Part shown: positions 50,817-59,552 of the stretch, one piece after another | How the letters are laid out: every line of letters begins with the position of its first letter | Position numbering within the stretch: the stretch's first letter is position 1 | Source: Actinophytocola oryzae | GTDB taxonomy: Bacteria > Actinomycetota > Actinomycetes > Mycobacteriales > Pseudonocardiaceae | NCBI RefSeq assembly: GCF_004364325.1 | Contig: NZ_SOCP01000001.1 | Location: 372,001 to 436,000 of the forward strand | Length of the DNA: 64,000 bases | Direction: 5' to 3' | Notes under the pieces: generated by a model | Database searches by the model: none | Told to the model about the DNA's origin: nothing | The model's input: the letters and a program-made list of their open reading frames with translations, nothing else | Position numbers and translations under genes: made by a program

Positions 50817-52241
50817 CTACTCAACCGTCATGTCTCGCTTTAGCAGATCGGCGACGGTGGCGATACCGGAGTCGATCGAGCGTCGTGGGGTGTCGCCGAA
50901 CCCGAGTACGAGCCTCGGCGCCGGCGGCGTCGCACGGCACATCCCGGCCATCCCGTAGAGCCCGACACCGCGCTCACTCGCCAAGTCGACCACCTCTGCC
51001 TCGTCCGCGCCCGCCGACAGGTGCAGCACCGCGTGGAAGCCCGCGGCGAGCCCGGTGACACGCAGGCCGGGCGCGTGGGTGGCCAGTGCGGCGAGGAGGG
51101 TCTCGCGCCGGGCCGCGTACTCGGCACGCACGCGGCGCAGGTGCCGGTCGAAGCGGCCGGACTCGACGAGCAGCGCCAGCGCCAGCTGGTCGAGAACGGG
51201 ACTCCCGCGGTCGGCGACGAACTTGCCGCGCGTCAGCGCGCCGAGCAGCCGGTCGGGGGCGACCACCCAGCCGAGCCGCAGCGCCGGTGTGAGCGACTTG
51301 CTGACCGTGCCGAGCGAGACGACGTGGTCGGGGCCGAGGCCCTGCAGCGAGCCGACCGGGTCGCGGTCGTAGCGGAACTCGGCGTCGTAGTCGTCCTCGA
51401 TGACGACGCCGTCGCGCCGGCGGGCCCACGCGAGCAGCTCCTGGCGCCGGTGCCCGGCGAGTACGACACCCGTCGGCCACTGGTGGGCCGGGGTGACGAG
51501 CACGGCCCGCGCCCCGGTGCGGTCGAGCGCGGCGACGTCGAGGCCGTCCTCGTCGACGGGGACGGGCACGGCCGCCATGCCCGCCGCGTTCGCCTGCTCG
51601 GTCGTCGAGCCGATGGCGCCGGGGTCCTCGACCGCGAGGGTGTCGACGCCGTCGGCGGCCAGTGCCCGCAGCACCAGCCCGAGTGCCTGCGCCATGCCCG
51701 CGCAGACGATGACCTGGTCGGCGGTGGCCGAGACCGCCCGCACCCGCCGCAGGTACGCGGCGAGCACCTCCCGCAGCCGTCGCTCGCCTGCCGGGTCGCC
51801 GTAGTCGAAGGCCGCGTTCGGCGCGCCGCGGCAGACCTCGCGCACGGCCCACGCCCAGTCCTCGCGCGGCGCGAGTCGCAGGTCCGGGACGCCGTGGCGG
51901 AAGTCGGCGACCGGGTGTCTCGGCCGGTCGGGCCGGGTCGGTGGCGGTGGTGCGGCCCGGCGGGTGGCGGCGTCGGCCGCGACGCGTGTCGCGGACCCGG
52001 GTCGGCTGGTGAGGTAGCCCTCGGCCTGCAGCTGCGCGTAGCAGTCCTGCACGAGCCCCCGGGACAGGCCGAGGACGCGGGCCAGCTCGCGTGAGGACGG
52101 CAGGCGTTCCTCCCCGGCGAGCCGCCCGGTGCGGATGGCGTCGCGGAGCTGGTCCTCCAGCTGGTCACGCAGTCCCGCGCCGCCGTCGCGGTCGATCGTC
52201 ACGAGCAGCTCCGGACCCAAACCGGCCCACTCCACAGGCAT
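50817..52241 (-). CDS. MocR-type GntR regulator with aminotransferase-like domain
   Basis: 474 aa. N-terminal GntR winged HTH (LRDAIRTGRLAGEERLPSSR, ELARVLGLSRGLVQD) joined to a PLP-dependent type-I aminotransferase-like domain: IEDDYDAEFRYDRDP and SKSLTPALRLGW with the PLP Lys. MocR regulators use PLP or amino compounds as effectors. Divergent from an MFS gene 47 nt away, which it probably controls. Confidence 0.92.
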   Translation of the reverse strand: MPVEWAGLGPELLVTIDRDGGAGLRDQLEDQLRDAIRTGRLAGEERLPSSRELARVLGLSRGLVQDCYAQLQAEGYLTSRPGSATRVAADAATRRAAPPPPTRPDRPRHPVADFRHGVPDLRLAPREDWAWAVREVCRGAPNAAFDYGDPAGERRLREVLAAYLRRVRAVSATADQVIVCAGMAQALGLVLRALAADGVDTLAVEDPGAIGSTTEQANAAGMAAVPVPVDEDGLDVAALDRTGARAVLVTPAHQWPTGVVLAGHRRQELLAWARRRDGVVIEDDYDAEFRYDRDPVGSLQGLGPDHVVSLGTVSKSLTPALRLGWVVAPDRLLGALTRGKFVADRGSPVLDQLALALLVESGRFDRHLRRVRAEYAARRETLLAALATHAPGLRVTGLAAGFHAVLHLSAGADEAEVVDLASERGVGLYGMAGMCRATPPAPRLVLGFGDTPRRSIDSGIATVADLLKRDMTVE

Positions 52242-52252
52242 GGAACTGGACC

Positions 52253-52281
52253 TTACCGATGACCCGGTTGGCTCGTAGCGT
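52253..52281 (+). promoter_or_regulatory. Probable promoter of the MFS gene
   Basis: TTACCG (52253-52258), exactly 17 nt, TAGCGT (52276-52281), 7 nt before the ATG. The element also overlaps the leader of the divergent MocR gene, a good spot for MocR control. Confidence 0.4.
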
Positions 52282-52288
52282 TCCCCGC

Positions 52289-53440
52289 ATGACCACCGAC
52301 CTCCGCACCCGACCGGCCAGGACGACCCTGGTCACCCGGGCGCTGCTGCTGCGCTTCGTGTCGATCGTCGGCTCGTCGATCGGCTTCTACCTCCCGCTCT
52401 CGGTCGTGCCGCTGTTCGCGGCGCAGGCAGGCTCGGACGGCGGCGCGGGGACGGTCGCCCTGCTGCTCGCCACGGTGGCGTGCGAGCTGGTCACGCCGCG
52501 CCTGATCGCCGTGCTCGGCTACCGGTGGGCGCTGGCGCTCGGGTTGTTCCTGCTCGGCGCGCCCGCGCTCGTTCTGACGGTCGCGTCGAGCACGTGGGTG
52601 ATCATCGCGGTGAGCGTGGTGCGGGGGGCGGGTTTCGCGGTCAGCGTGGTGGCGGGCGGCGCCCTGACGGCCATGCTGATCCCGGCGGAGCGGCGCGGCG
52701 AGGGCCTCGCGCTCGTGGGGATCGTCGGGGGAGTGCCGGGCATGCTCGCGCTGCCCGCCGGTGTCTGGGCGGCGGCCCACTGGGGTTACGAGCCGGTGTT
52801 CGTGGTGACGGCGGCGGCCACGCTGCTCGCCATGCTGTCGCTGCCGGGCCTGCCCTCGCGGACACCGGTCGCGGCGACGGGTGACCACCACGGTGTCCTC
52901 GCCGGACTGCGCAACGGGCTCGTCATGCGGCCCGCGGTGGTGTTCGCGGCGTCGGCGGGGGCGGCGGGCGTGCTGGTCACGTTCCTCCCGCTCGCGACGG
53001 GCCCGGTGTGGGTGGTGGCGGCGGCGCTGCTCGCCCAGCCCGCCGCGTCCACGGCTGCCCGTTGGGTCGCGGGACGGCTCGGCGACCGCTTCGGCCCCGG
53101 CAGGCTGCTGTCCTACGGGCTCGTGCTGTCCGCGGTCGGGATGGCGGCGATCGCGGTCACCGGCTCGGCCGCCGCGGTGGTCGGCGGGGCGCTCGTGTTC
53201 GGCGCGGGCTTCGGCGTGCTGCAGAACGCGACGCAGGCGTTGATGTACGCGCGGGTGCCCGCCGGGGGAGCGGGTGCGGTGAGCGCGATCTGGAACGCCG
53301 CGTACGACCTCGGCATGGCGGCGGGTGCGCTCGGCGCGGGCCTCGCGGTCGCGTCGGTCGGCACTCCGGCGGCGTTCGTCCTCACCGCCGTCGCGATGCT
53401 GCCCGGGCTGGCCGTGGTCCGCCGCGACCGCCGCCCTTGA
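52289..53440 (+). CDS. MFS transporter
   Basis: 383 aa, about twelve hydrophobic helices without long soluble loops; drug- or sugar-efflux-like MFS outline (helix 1 LLLRFVSIVGSSIGFYLPLS, later GRLGDRFGPGRLLSYG with the MFS loop motif). ATG at 52289 preferred over longer in-frame starts that run into the divergent MocR gene. Probably regulated by that MocR protein. Substrate unknown. Confidence 0.88.
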   Translation: MTTDLRTRPARTTLVTRALLLRFVSIVGSSIGFYLPLSVVPLFAAQAGSDGGAGTVALLLATVACELVTPRLIAVLGYRWALALGLFLLGAPALVLTVASSTWVIIAVSVVRGAGFAVSVVAGGALTAMLIPAERRGEGLALVGIVGGVPGMLALPAGVWAAAHWGYEPVFVVTAAATLLAMLSLPGLPSRTPVAATGDHHGVLAGLRNGLVMRPAVVFAASAGAAGVLVTFLPLATGPVWVVAAALLAQPAASTAARWVAGRLGDRFGPGRLLSYGLVLSAVGMAAIAVTGSAAAVVGGALVFGAGFGVLQNATQALMYARVPAGGAGAVSAIWNAAYDLGMAAGALGAGLAVASVGTPAAFVLTAVAMLPGLAVVRRDRRP

Positions 53441-53526
53441 CATTCCGTCATACGGCGCTTACTTCTGGTCAAGGCGATCAAGGGCAGATCGCGACCCTGC
53501 AACTTCTCAATGGCGAGGACACAGTC

Positions 53527-54627
53527 ATGCGAGTGAACATCCGGCGGTTGGCCGCCGCCGCGGTCGGGTTGGTGCTTGCGCTCGGGGTGGCCACCGCCCC
53601 GACGGCGCAGGCCGAGTCGAACGGCGGCGTGCGGGTCATGCCGCTCGGCGACTCGATCACCGACGGCTTCAACGTGCCCGGCGGGTACCGGATCAACCTG
53701 TGGCAGCGCATGGCCACGGGCGGCTACACCGTCGACTTCGTGGGCTCGGGCTTCAACGGCCCGTCCTCACTCGGCGACCACGACCACGAGGGCCACTCGG
53801 GCTGGCGCATCGACCAGCTCGACGCGAACATCGTGGCGTGGCTGGGATCGTCGGCGCCGCGCACGGTCCTGCTGCACATCGGCACCAACGACATGAACCA
53901 GAACTACGACATCGCGAACGCTCCTGCCCGCCTGTCGGCGCTGATCGACAAGATCCGCGCGAACGTGCCGAACGTGGAGCTGTTCGTCGCACAGATCACC
54001 CCGGAGACCGACCCCACGCTGGAAGCCCGCGTGCGAGCGTACAACGCCACGATCCCCGGCATAGTCGCGCAGAAGGGCCCGCAGACCCACCTGGTCGACA
54101 TGCACTCGGCGATCACGACGGCCGACCTCGCCGACGGCGTGCACCCGACCGCGGGCGGCTACGACAAGATGGCCGCGCGGTGGTTCTCCGCCCTGCAGTC
54201 CGTGCCGGGCAGCCTCCAGCCCACCCTGCCCCCGGTCGGCACGGCCGTGAGCCTGGTGAACCCGCAGTCGAACCGTTGCATGGACGTGAGTGGTGTCAGC
54301 ACGGCCGAGGGCGCGCAGATCCACCTGTGGGACTGCCACGGCGGCACGAACCAGCGCTGGACCCGCACGGCGTCGGGTGAGGTGCGCGTGTACGGCAACC
54401 GGTGCCTCGACGTGAACGGCAACGGCACGGCCAACGGGACCAAGATCCAGATCTGGACCTGCAACAACTCGGCGGCGCAGCACTTCACGTTCAACGCCAA
54501 CGGCTCGATCGTCGGCCAGGGCTCGGGCAAGTGCCTGGACGTGGCGTCGAGCGGCACCGTCAACGGGACCCTGATCCAGCTCTACGAGTGCAACAACTCG
54601 GGCGCCCAGCGCTGGTCCGCGCGCTAG
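53527..54627 (+). CDS. Secreted SGNH-hydrolase with C-terminal ricin-B lectin domain
   Basis: 366 aa. Sec signal peptide (MRVNIRRLAAAAVGLVLALG, cleavage near TAQAES). SGNH hydrolase with block I GDSITDG (Ser nucleophile), block III HIGTNDMNQ, and block V DGVHPT (Asp/His), about residues 35-225. A C-terminal CBM13 beta-trefoil with QSNRCMDV, NRCLDV, GKCLDV and QRW repeats binds polysaccharides. Probable acetyl- or feruloyl-esterase for plant hemicellulose. Followed by palindrome copy B. Confidence 0.92.
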   Translation: MRVNIRRLAAAAVGLVLALGVATAPTAQAESNGGVRVMPLGDSITDGFNVPGGYRINLWQRMATGGYTVDFVGSGFNGPSSLGDHDHEGHSGWRIDQLDANIVAWLGSSAPRTVLLHIGTNDMNQNYDIANAPARLSALIDKIRANVPNVELFVAQITPETDPTLEARVRAYNATIPGIVAQKGPQTHLVDMHSAITTADLADGVHPTAGGYDKMAARWFSALQSVPGSLQPTLPPVGTAVSLVNPQSNRCMDVSGVSTAEGAQIHLWDCHGGTNQRWTRTASGEVRVYGNRCLDVNGNGTANGTKIQIWTCNNSAAQHFTFNANGSIVGQGSGKCLDVASSGTVNGTLIQLYECNNSGAQRWSAR

Positions 54628-54647
54628 CCGAGCCCCACGCTGGGCGT

Positions 54648-54696
54648 ACTGAAGGACGCCTTCGTAACGCTGGGCGCAAGGAAGGCGTCCTTCAGT
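54648..54696. repeat. Dispersed palindrome copy B between convergent genes
   Basis: Arms ACTGAAGGACGCCTTC (54648-54663) and GAAGGCGTCCTTCAGT (54681-54696), 16-bp perfect, 17-nt loop GTAACGCTGGGCGCAAG. Same element as at 45.3 kb and again between convergent genes, consistent with a bidirectional terminator. Confidence 0.8.
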
Positions 54697-54705
54697 GCAC
54701 GGGGG

Positions 54706-55587
54706 TCAGCCCAGCTCCTGGAGTAGGCGGGCGAAGTCGGCGGGGAAGTCGGTGACGACGTCCTCGCCGATGACGCCGTCACCGTCGGCGGCCCTCGCGA
54801 CCGGTTCGAGGTAGGAGGCCTCCGGGGCGAGCCAGTACACCACGGGGCTGACCGGGGCCTGACTGTCCGCATAGGACGCGGCAGTCACGCGGGCGATCTC
54901 GGACAGGGCGTACCGGGCGCCGGGGCCGTCGGCCAGTACGTGGAAGACCAGTGTCGCGTGCTCCGGCATCGCGACCAGGATGCCGTGGGGATGGTCGGGG
55001 AGACCGGTCACCGCCTCGACCACCCACGGCAGGATCAGCACCGTCGACGCGACGTGGTCGCTGCCGTTGAGGACGTACACACCCTCGGCCGTCGCGTAGG
55101 TGTCCGGCAGCTGGCCCGCCAGGTTGGCCATGCCCGCGTCGAGCAGCCGGTCCAGCCCGTGGCGCCGCACCTGCTCGTCGTTCAGGATCGCGACGTGGTC
55201 GGGGTGGTCCATGGCGAGCACCACGAGCAGCCCCGGCGCGACCTCCCGCGCGTAGGTCCACCACTCGACCGGGCTCCCCTCGGCGGGCCGCAGCCGCGCG
55301 TACACGCGGTCCAGCACCCCGTCGGTCGGGCCGTCCAGCTCGGGGGTGCCCGCCCGCATCGCGGCGAGCAGCCGGGCGAGGCAGTCGTCGACCAGGTCGG
55401 GCCACTGGTCGGCCGGTGCGCCCGCGACGGCGTCGGCCACCGGCCCCAGGCCGAACCCGAGGTCCTTGCCTGCCTCGACGTGGTCCTCGTGCACCACCAC
55501 GCGCAGGCCGGTGAAGGCCGGGCTGCGCCGGACCAGGTCGCGCAGGCGCTCGTGCTCGCTCGTCGTCAGGTTCCGCACCACGGGCAC
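54706..55587 (-). CDS. Conserved hypothetical protein divergent from TetR
   Basis: 293 aa from the GTG at 55587, but GTGs at 55581 and 55578 are equally possible and there is no clear ribosome site. Soluble; begins around LTTSEHERLRDLVRRSPAFT, with a region LAMDHPDHVAILNDEQVRRH and a C-terminal VSPVVYWLAPEASYLEPV. Family not recognised. Its upstream region carries two TetR-type operators, so it is likely in the same regulon as the flavoenzyme. Confidence 0.65.
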   Translation of the reverse strand: MPVVRNLTTSEHERLRDLVRRSPAFTGLRVVVHEDHVEAGKDLGFGLGPVADAVAGAPADQWPDLVDDCLARLLAAMRAGTPELDGPTDGVLDRVYARLRPAEGSPVEWWTYAREVAPGLLVVLAMDHPDHVAILNDEQVRRHGLDRLLDAGMANLAGQLPDTYATAEGVYVLNGSDHVASTVLILPWVVEAVTGLPDHPHGILVAMPEHATLVFHVLADGPGARYALSEIARVTAASYADSQAPVSPVVYWLAPEASYLEPVARAADGDGVIGEDVVTDFPADFARLLQELG

Positions 55588-55627
55588 GGTACAGAGCGGG
55601 AGGCCCACGCGGTGTGACGGCCGCAAC

Positions 55628-55643
55628 GACGAACATGTTCGTC
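55628..55643. promoter_or_regulatory. TetR operator 1
   Basis: GACGAACATGTTCGTC, a perfect 16-bp palindrome on the side of the leftward hypothetical gene. Shares the 14-bp core ACGAACATGTTCGT with operator 2, centre-to-centre distance 30 nt (about three helical turns). Confidence 0.8.
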
Positions 55644-55657
55644 ACGACCTTGTTCGG

Positions 55658-55678
55658 AACGAACATGTTCGTTAGGCT
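55658..55678 (+). promoter_or_regulatory. TetR operator 2 within the tetR promoter
   Basis: AACGAACATGTTCGTT (55658-55673) is a perfect palindrome. TTGTTC at 55650-55655 and TAGGCT at 55673-55678 with 17-nt spacing flank it as -35 and -10, so a bound repressor would block the promoter. TAGGCT is 6 nt from the ATG, implying a leaderless message. Confidence 0.8.
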
Positions 55679-55684
55679 GGGGGC

Positions 55685-56383
55685 ATGACCACGCGCCCGA
55701 GGAACCCGATCAGCCGTCGCGAGCGGCCCGCCAAGGCGGCACTGTCCCGCGACGGGATCATCGCGACCGCGGTCGCCGTGATGCGGGCCGAGGGGCTGGA
55801 GAAGGTGACCATGCGTCGCCTGGCGCAGGAGCTGGACACCGGCGCGGCCTCGCTCTACGTGTACGTCGCCAACACCGCCGAGCTGCACGCGGCGATCCTC
55901 GACGAGTTGCTCGGCGAGGTGGACCTCGACACCGAGGCGCGGGACGGGGACTGGCGCGACCGCGTGGAGGCCGTCCTGACCTCCTACATGCGGGTCCTGT
56001 TCGCGCACCCCGCCCTGGCCCGCATGGCCCTGTCGGCGCGCCCCAGCGGCAGGCACTTCCTGCGGCTCGCCGAGCGCCTGCTCGCACTGCAGGTCGAGGG
56101 TGACGTGCCGCCCGCGCGTGCCGCCTGGGGTGTCGACATCCTGCTCCAGCTCGCCACGGCCAGCGTCGCCGAGCACGCCACGCAAGCCCAGTCGGGCGAC
56201 AGCGAGGCCGACTGGGACGCGCTCACCCGCGCCATCCGCGAGGTGCCCGCCTCGACACACCCCCACCTGCACGCACTGGGCGCGAGCGTCCTCGGCGGGT
56301 CGCCGCAGGACCGCCTCACCTGGGGCCTGCGCGTGGTCATCGACGGCATCACACACACGCCCGTTCCGGGCGTCGAGAACTGA
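55685..56383 (+). CDS. TetR-family regulator
   Basis: 232 aa. N-terminal HTH: LSRDGIIATAVAVMRAEGLE, then KVTMRRLAQELDTGAASLYV. The C-terminal ligand domain is of the TetR_C type common beside drug-modifying enzymes. It lies next to perfect palindromes and 12 nt before a TetX-like flavin monooxygenase, so it should act as a ligand-released repressor of itself, the flavoenzyme and the divergent hypothetical. Confidence 0.92.
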   Translation: MTTRPRNPISRRERPAKAALSRDGIIATAVAVMRAEGLEKVTMRRLAQELDTGAASLYVYVANTAELHAAILDELLGEVDLDTEARDGDWRDRVEAVLTSYMRVLFAHPALARMALSARPSGRHFLRLAERLLALQVEGDVPPARAAWGVDILLQLATASVAEHATQAQSGDSEADWDALTRAIREVPASTHPHLHALGASVLGGSPQDRLTWGLRVVIDGITHTPVPGVEN

Positions 56384-56395
56384 AGGAGTACCACC

Positions 56396-58093
56396 GTGAC
56401 CCACTACCCGATCGCCATCATCGGCGCGGGCCTGAGCGGCCTGACGCTGGCGCGAGTACTGCACGTGAACGGCATCGAGTCGGCCGTGTTCGACCTCGAG
56501 CCCTCGCCGGAGGCCCGCGCCCAGGGCGGCATGCTCGACATCCACACCGACTCCGGGCAGGTCGCGCTGCGGGCGGCCGACCTGTACGACGAGTTCCGCG
56601 CGCTCGTCCACACCGGCGGCGAGGCGCTGCGGATCCTCGACAGGCACGGCGTAGTCCACCTGTCCGAAGAGGACGACGGCGACGGTGACCGTCCCGAGGT
56701 GGACCGGGGGCAGCTGCGTGACCTGCTGCTGCACTCGCTGCCGCCCGGCACCGTCCGGTGGGGCAGGAAGGCGACCGCGATCGCCGCGGTCGGCGGCGGC
56801 CGTCACGAGGTGACCTTCGCCGACGGCACGGTGATCACCACCGACCTGCTCGTCGGCGCGGACGGCGCCTGGTCGCGCGTGCGTCCGCTGGTCTCCGACG
56901 CGGTCCCCGCCTACACCGGGATCTCGTTCGTGGAGACCGAGCTGCTCGACGCCGACACCCGCCACCCGGCGAGCGCGGCCGTGATCGGCGGCGGCTTCTT
57001 CTTCTGCCTCGGCGACCGCAAGGGCATGCTCGCCCACCGCGAACCCGACGGCAGCCTCCACGTCTACACCGCGGTCGAGGCCGATGCCGGCTGGCTCGAC
57101 GGCATCGACTTCACCGACCCCTCGGTCGCGAAGAAGGCGGTGCTCACCCGGTTCGACGGCTGGGCGGACGAGCTGCGCGCGCTGGTCGCCGACGCCGACG
57201 GTCCCCTGGTGCCGCGCCGCGTCCACGCTCTGCCCGTCGGCCACCGCTTCGACCGCGTGCCTGGCGTGACCCTCCTCGGCGACGCGGCGCACCTCATGTC
57301 GCCGTTCGCGGGCGAGGGCGCCAACCACGCCATGCTCGACGGCGCCGAGCTGGGCCGTGCGATCGTCGCGCACCCCGGCGACACCGAGGCCGCGCTGGCC
57401 GCCTACGAGGGGGACATGTTCCCGCGTGCCGAGCGGTCGGCGGGCGGGTCGGCCGCGAGCCAGCGGCTGCTGTTCGGCGACGACGCGGTGGCCGCCCTGC
57501 TCGACCAGTTCACGTCCCACGCGGACAGTGCCGTGCCGACCATCGCCGTCGTCCTCGCCAGCACGCGCCCGGTCCGCGTCGGCGAGGCCGTCGCCCGCTG
57601 GGTGCTCGACCGGGCGGCCACGCGCACGGACGCCCGCTTCGAGCTGGTGGACCTGGCCGAGGCCGACCTGCCGCCGCTCGACGAGCCGCTGCCACCCGCG
57701 CTCGGCCGGTACACCCAGCCACACACGCAGGCCTGGGCCGCGACCGTCGCCCGGTACGACGGCTTCCTGTTCGTGACGCCCGAGTACAACCACGGGCTAC
57801 CCGGCGCGCTGAAGAACGCGCTCGACCGGGTGTACGCGGAGTGGAACAACAAGGCGGCCGCGTTCGTGTCCTACGGCCACGACGGCGGCGTCCGGGCGGT
57901 CGAGCAGCTGCGGCCGGTCATGGCGGCCCTCCAGCTGGCCGACGTGGGTGCGCAGGTGAGCCTGAACCTGCGCACGGACTTCGTGAACCGCGAGCTGGCG
58001 CCTGCCGCCCACCAGGACGCGGCACTCGCGACGACCCTCGACCAGCTCGTCGCGTGGGCCACGGCACTCGCCCCGCTGCGTGTCGCCGCCTGA
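56396..58093 (+). CDS. TetX-like FAD monooxygenase fused to NADPH-dependent FMN reductase
   Basis: 565 aa, GTG with AAGGAG upstream. Residues 1-375 are an FAD-dependent monooxygenase with the dinucleotide motif GAGLSGLTLA, DG fingerprint LVGADGAWSRVR, and GDAAHLMSPFAGEGANHAM. From about 380 a second domain begins (PTIAVVLASTRPVRVGEAV) with TPEYNHGLPGALKNALD, a flavodoxin-fold NADPH:FMN reductase. The two are normally separate polypeptides. The fusion would supply reduced flavin or electrons in cis for hydroxylating an aromatic compound or drug. Under TetR control; product and substrate unknown. Confidence 0.88.
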   Translation: MTHYPIAIIGAGLSGLTLARVLHVNGIESAVFDLEPSPEARAQGGMLDIHTDSGQVALRAADLYDEFRALVHTGGEALRILDRHGVVHLSEEDDGDGDRPEVDRGQLRDLLLHSLPPGTVRWGRKATAIAAVGGGRHEVTFADGTVITTDLLVGADGAWSRVRPLVSDAVPAYTGISFVETELLDADTRHPASAAVIGGGFFFCLGDRKGMLAHREPDGSLHVYTAVEADAGWLDGIDFTDPSVAKKAVLTRFDGWADELRALVADADGPLVPRRVHALPVGHRFDRVPGVTLLGDAAHLMSPFAGEGANHAMLDGAELGRAIVAHPGDTEAALAAYEGDMFPRAERSAGGSAASQRLLFGDDAVAALLDQFTSHADSAVPTIAVVLASTRPVRVGEAVARWVLDRAATRTDARFELVDLAEADLPPLDEPLPPALGRYTQPHTQAWAATVARYDGFLFVTPEYNHGLPGALKNALDRVYAEWNNKAAAFVSYGHDGGVRAVEQLRPVMAALQLADVGAQVSLNLRTDFVNRELAPAAHQDAALATTLDQLVAWATALAPLRVAA

Positions 58094-58312
58094 TCGACAC
58101 GCCCGCCAGAAAGAGTGCAGACTCGCCTCATGACCGCAACTCTCGTGACACCCGCCGTGTCAGCTTCAAGCTCGGAAGCAGGCCGGGTGCTTCTCGACCG
58201 CACCTCACGGGAACGTGACGCAAGCCAGCCACAGGTACATGACCAAACGGGACCATTCCCGGCCACGGTGACCAGACAGTGAATTCCGAGGAGGCGGACC
58301 AGGTGCGTTGAC

Positions 58313-59164
58313 GTGCGTTCGGCAGGTCTGGTGCTCCACCCCCGGCGCGACTCCGCGGCGGCGGTCGCCGCAGTGCTCGACTGGGCGGGGAGCAGGCACA
58401 TCGAGATCCTCGGCATCGCGGACGAGGTCGTGCGGCTCGACTGCGCGGCGGTCGCGGTCTCGGCGGCGGAGCTGGGCAGCCGCTCGGACCTGCTGGTGAG
58501 CCTCGGCGGGGACGGGACGATGCTGCGTGCGATGCGGCTGGCCGACGGGCAGCGCGCGCCGGTGCTGGGTGTGAACCTGGGCAAGCTCGGGTTCCTCGCG
58601 GAGGTGGACGTGCCCGACCTGCCCGGCGCGCTGTCGGCCATCGACGAGCACGCCTTCACGGTGGAGCCGCGCCTCGCCGTGGACGCCACGCTCGGCGAGC
58701 GGACGGTCACCGCGTTCAACGACGTCGCGGTGGTGCGGGTGCCCGGCGACGGCAGCGCGGTGGTGGCGGTCCGGGTGGCGGAGCACGAGTTCGTCAGCTA
58801 CGCGGCCGACGCCGTCATCGTCGCCACGCCGACCGGCTCGACCGCCTACAGCTTCTCCGCAGGCGGCCCGATCACGAGCCCGGCCGTCGAGGCGCTGCTG
58901 GTGACGCCCGCCGCGCCGCACTCCGCCTACAGCCGGGGCGTGGTGCTGTCCGTCCACGACGCGGTGACGCTGGACATCCTGCCCAGCAGCGGTCGGCTGG
59001 CGGTCGAGGTGGACGGCGAGGTGGCGGGCTACGTCCAGCCGGGCGACCGCATCGAGCTGCGTGGCAGGCCGAGCGCTGCCCAGGTGGTCCGCCTGGGCAT
59101 GACGACGTTCTACCAGCGCGCCCGCCGCAAGCTCCGCCTGACCGACTCCGCCGAGATCCCGTAA
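58313..59164 (+). CDS. nadK: NAD kinase
   Basis: 283 aa, GTG start without a strong ribosome site. GGDGT motif in LLVSLGGDGTMLRAMR, GVNLGKLGFLAEV, the second conserved block TPTGSTAYSFSAGGPI, and VEVDGE near the end. Makes NADP+ from NAD+ with ATP. It is not next to the usual neighbours (recN, tlyA-type gene), so it may be an extra copy. Directly downstream of the NADPH-using flavoenzyme with a 219-nt gap containing no gene; a link to NADPH supply is only suggestive. Three palindrome units follow. Confidence 0.93.
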   Translation: MRSAGLVLHPRRDSAAAVAAVLDWAGSRHIEILGIADEVVRLDCAAVAVSAAELGSRSDLLVSLGGDGTMLRAMRLADGQRAPVLGVNLGKLGFLAEVDVPDLPGALSAIDEHAFTVEPRLAVDATLGERTVTAFNDVAVVRVPGDGSAVVAVRVAEHEFVSYAADAVIVATPTGSTAYSFSAGGPITSPAVEALLVTPAAPHSAYSRGVVLSVHDAVTLDILPSSGRLAVEVDGEVAGYVQPGDRIELRGRPSAAQVVRLGMTTFYQRARRKLRLTDSAEIP

Positions 59165-59171
59165 GCCCCTC

Positions 59172-59260
59172 CGTACCGAAGGACGCCTTCCTAACGCCTG
59201 CGGTACTGAAGGCGTCCTTCGTAACGCCTGCCGTACTGAAGGACGCCTTCATTACGTTCG
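59172..59260. repeat. Tandem array of three dispersed-repeat half-sites
   Basis: Three ~30-nt units at about 59172, 59201 and 59231, each with GTACYGAAGG, CGCCTTC or its CGTCCTTC variant, and a TAACGC/TTACG end; units 1 and 3 share GAAGGACGCCTTC. Here the element is tandem rather than a simple hairpin, although adjacent units can pair. Same family as 45.3 and 54.6 kb. Confidence 0.75.
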
Positions 59261-59552
59261 GCACGCGGGCACGAATTATCCGACGTAACCCCGCCGACCT
59301 CCACTCGGCCGCGTCGACACCCGGTCACGCGACGCAGTCGCTCTCTTCTTTGATCACCCGACCTGACGTCGCAATAGGTCGATGTGCGACACGCAGTATT
59401 GGCCAACCGACGCAAATCCCACGACGGGGGTACGGAATTCACCCATCGGCCTTCTCCGTCAGGTGATGTGGGTTTCCCGAGCGCGTGCACGCGCACGCGC
59501 TGGTAATTTGCGGGTCACCAAAATACCGCGAAAGCAGGGAGGTTGGCATGCG
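59261..59552. other. Intergenic region upstream of the sugar-nucleotide dehydrogenase
   Basis: No gene seen. A 20-bp alternating purine-pyrimidine tract (59481-59500, GCGCGTGCACGCGCACGCGC) could form Z-DNA or a hairpin. AGGGAGG at 59536-59542 is the likely ribosome site for the next gene. Confidence 0.45.

Noticed and set aside
54624..54872. Small protein read through the dispersed repeat (also at 58.9-59.3 kb), with AFLAPSVTKASFSTPS-like text
   Set aside because: The peptide is simply the translated palindrome; the repeat is palindromic DNA and no start or conserved context supports it.
54779..57793. 1004-codon leftward frame over tetR and the flavoenzyme
   Set aside because: Overlaps three supported genes and runs through the TetR operators; no motif.
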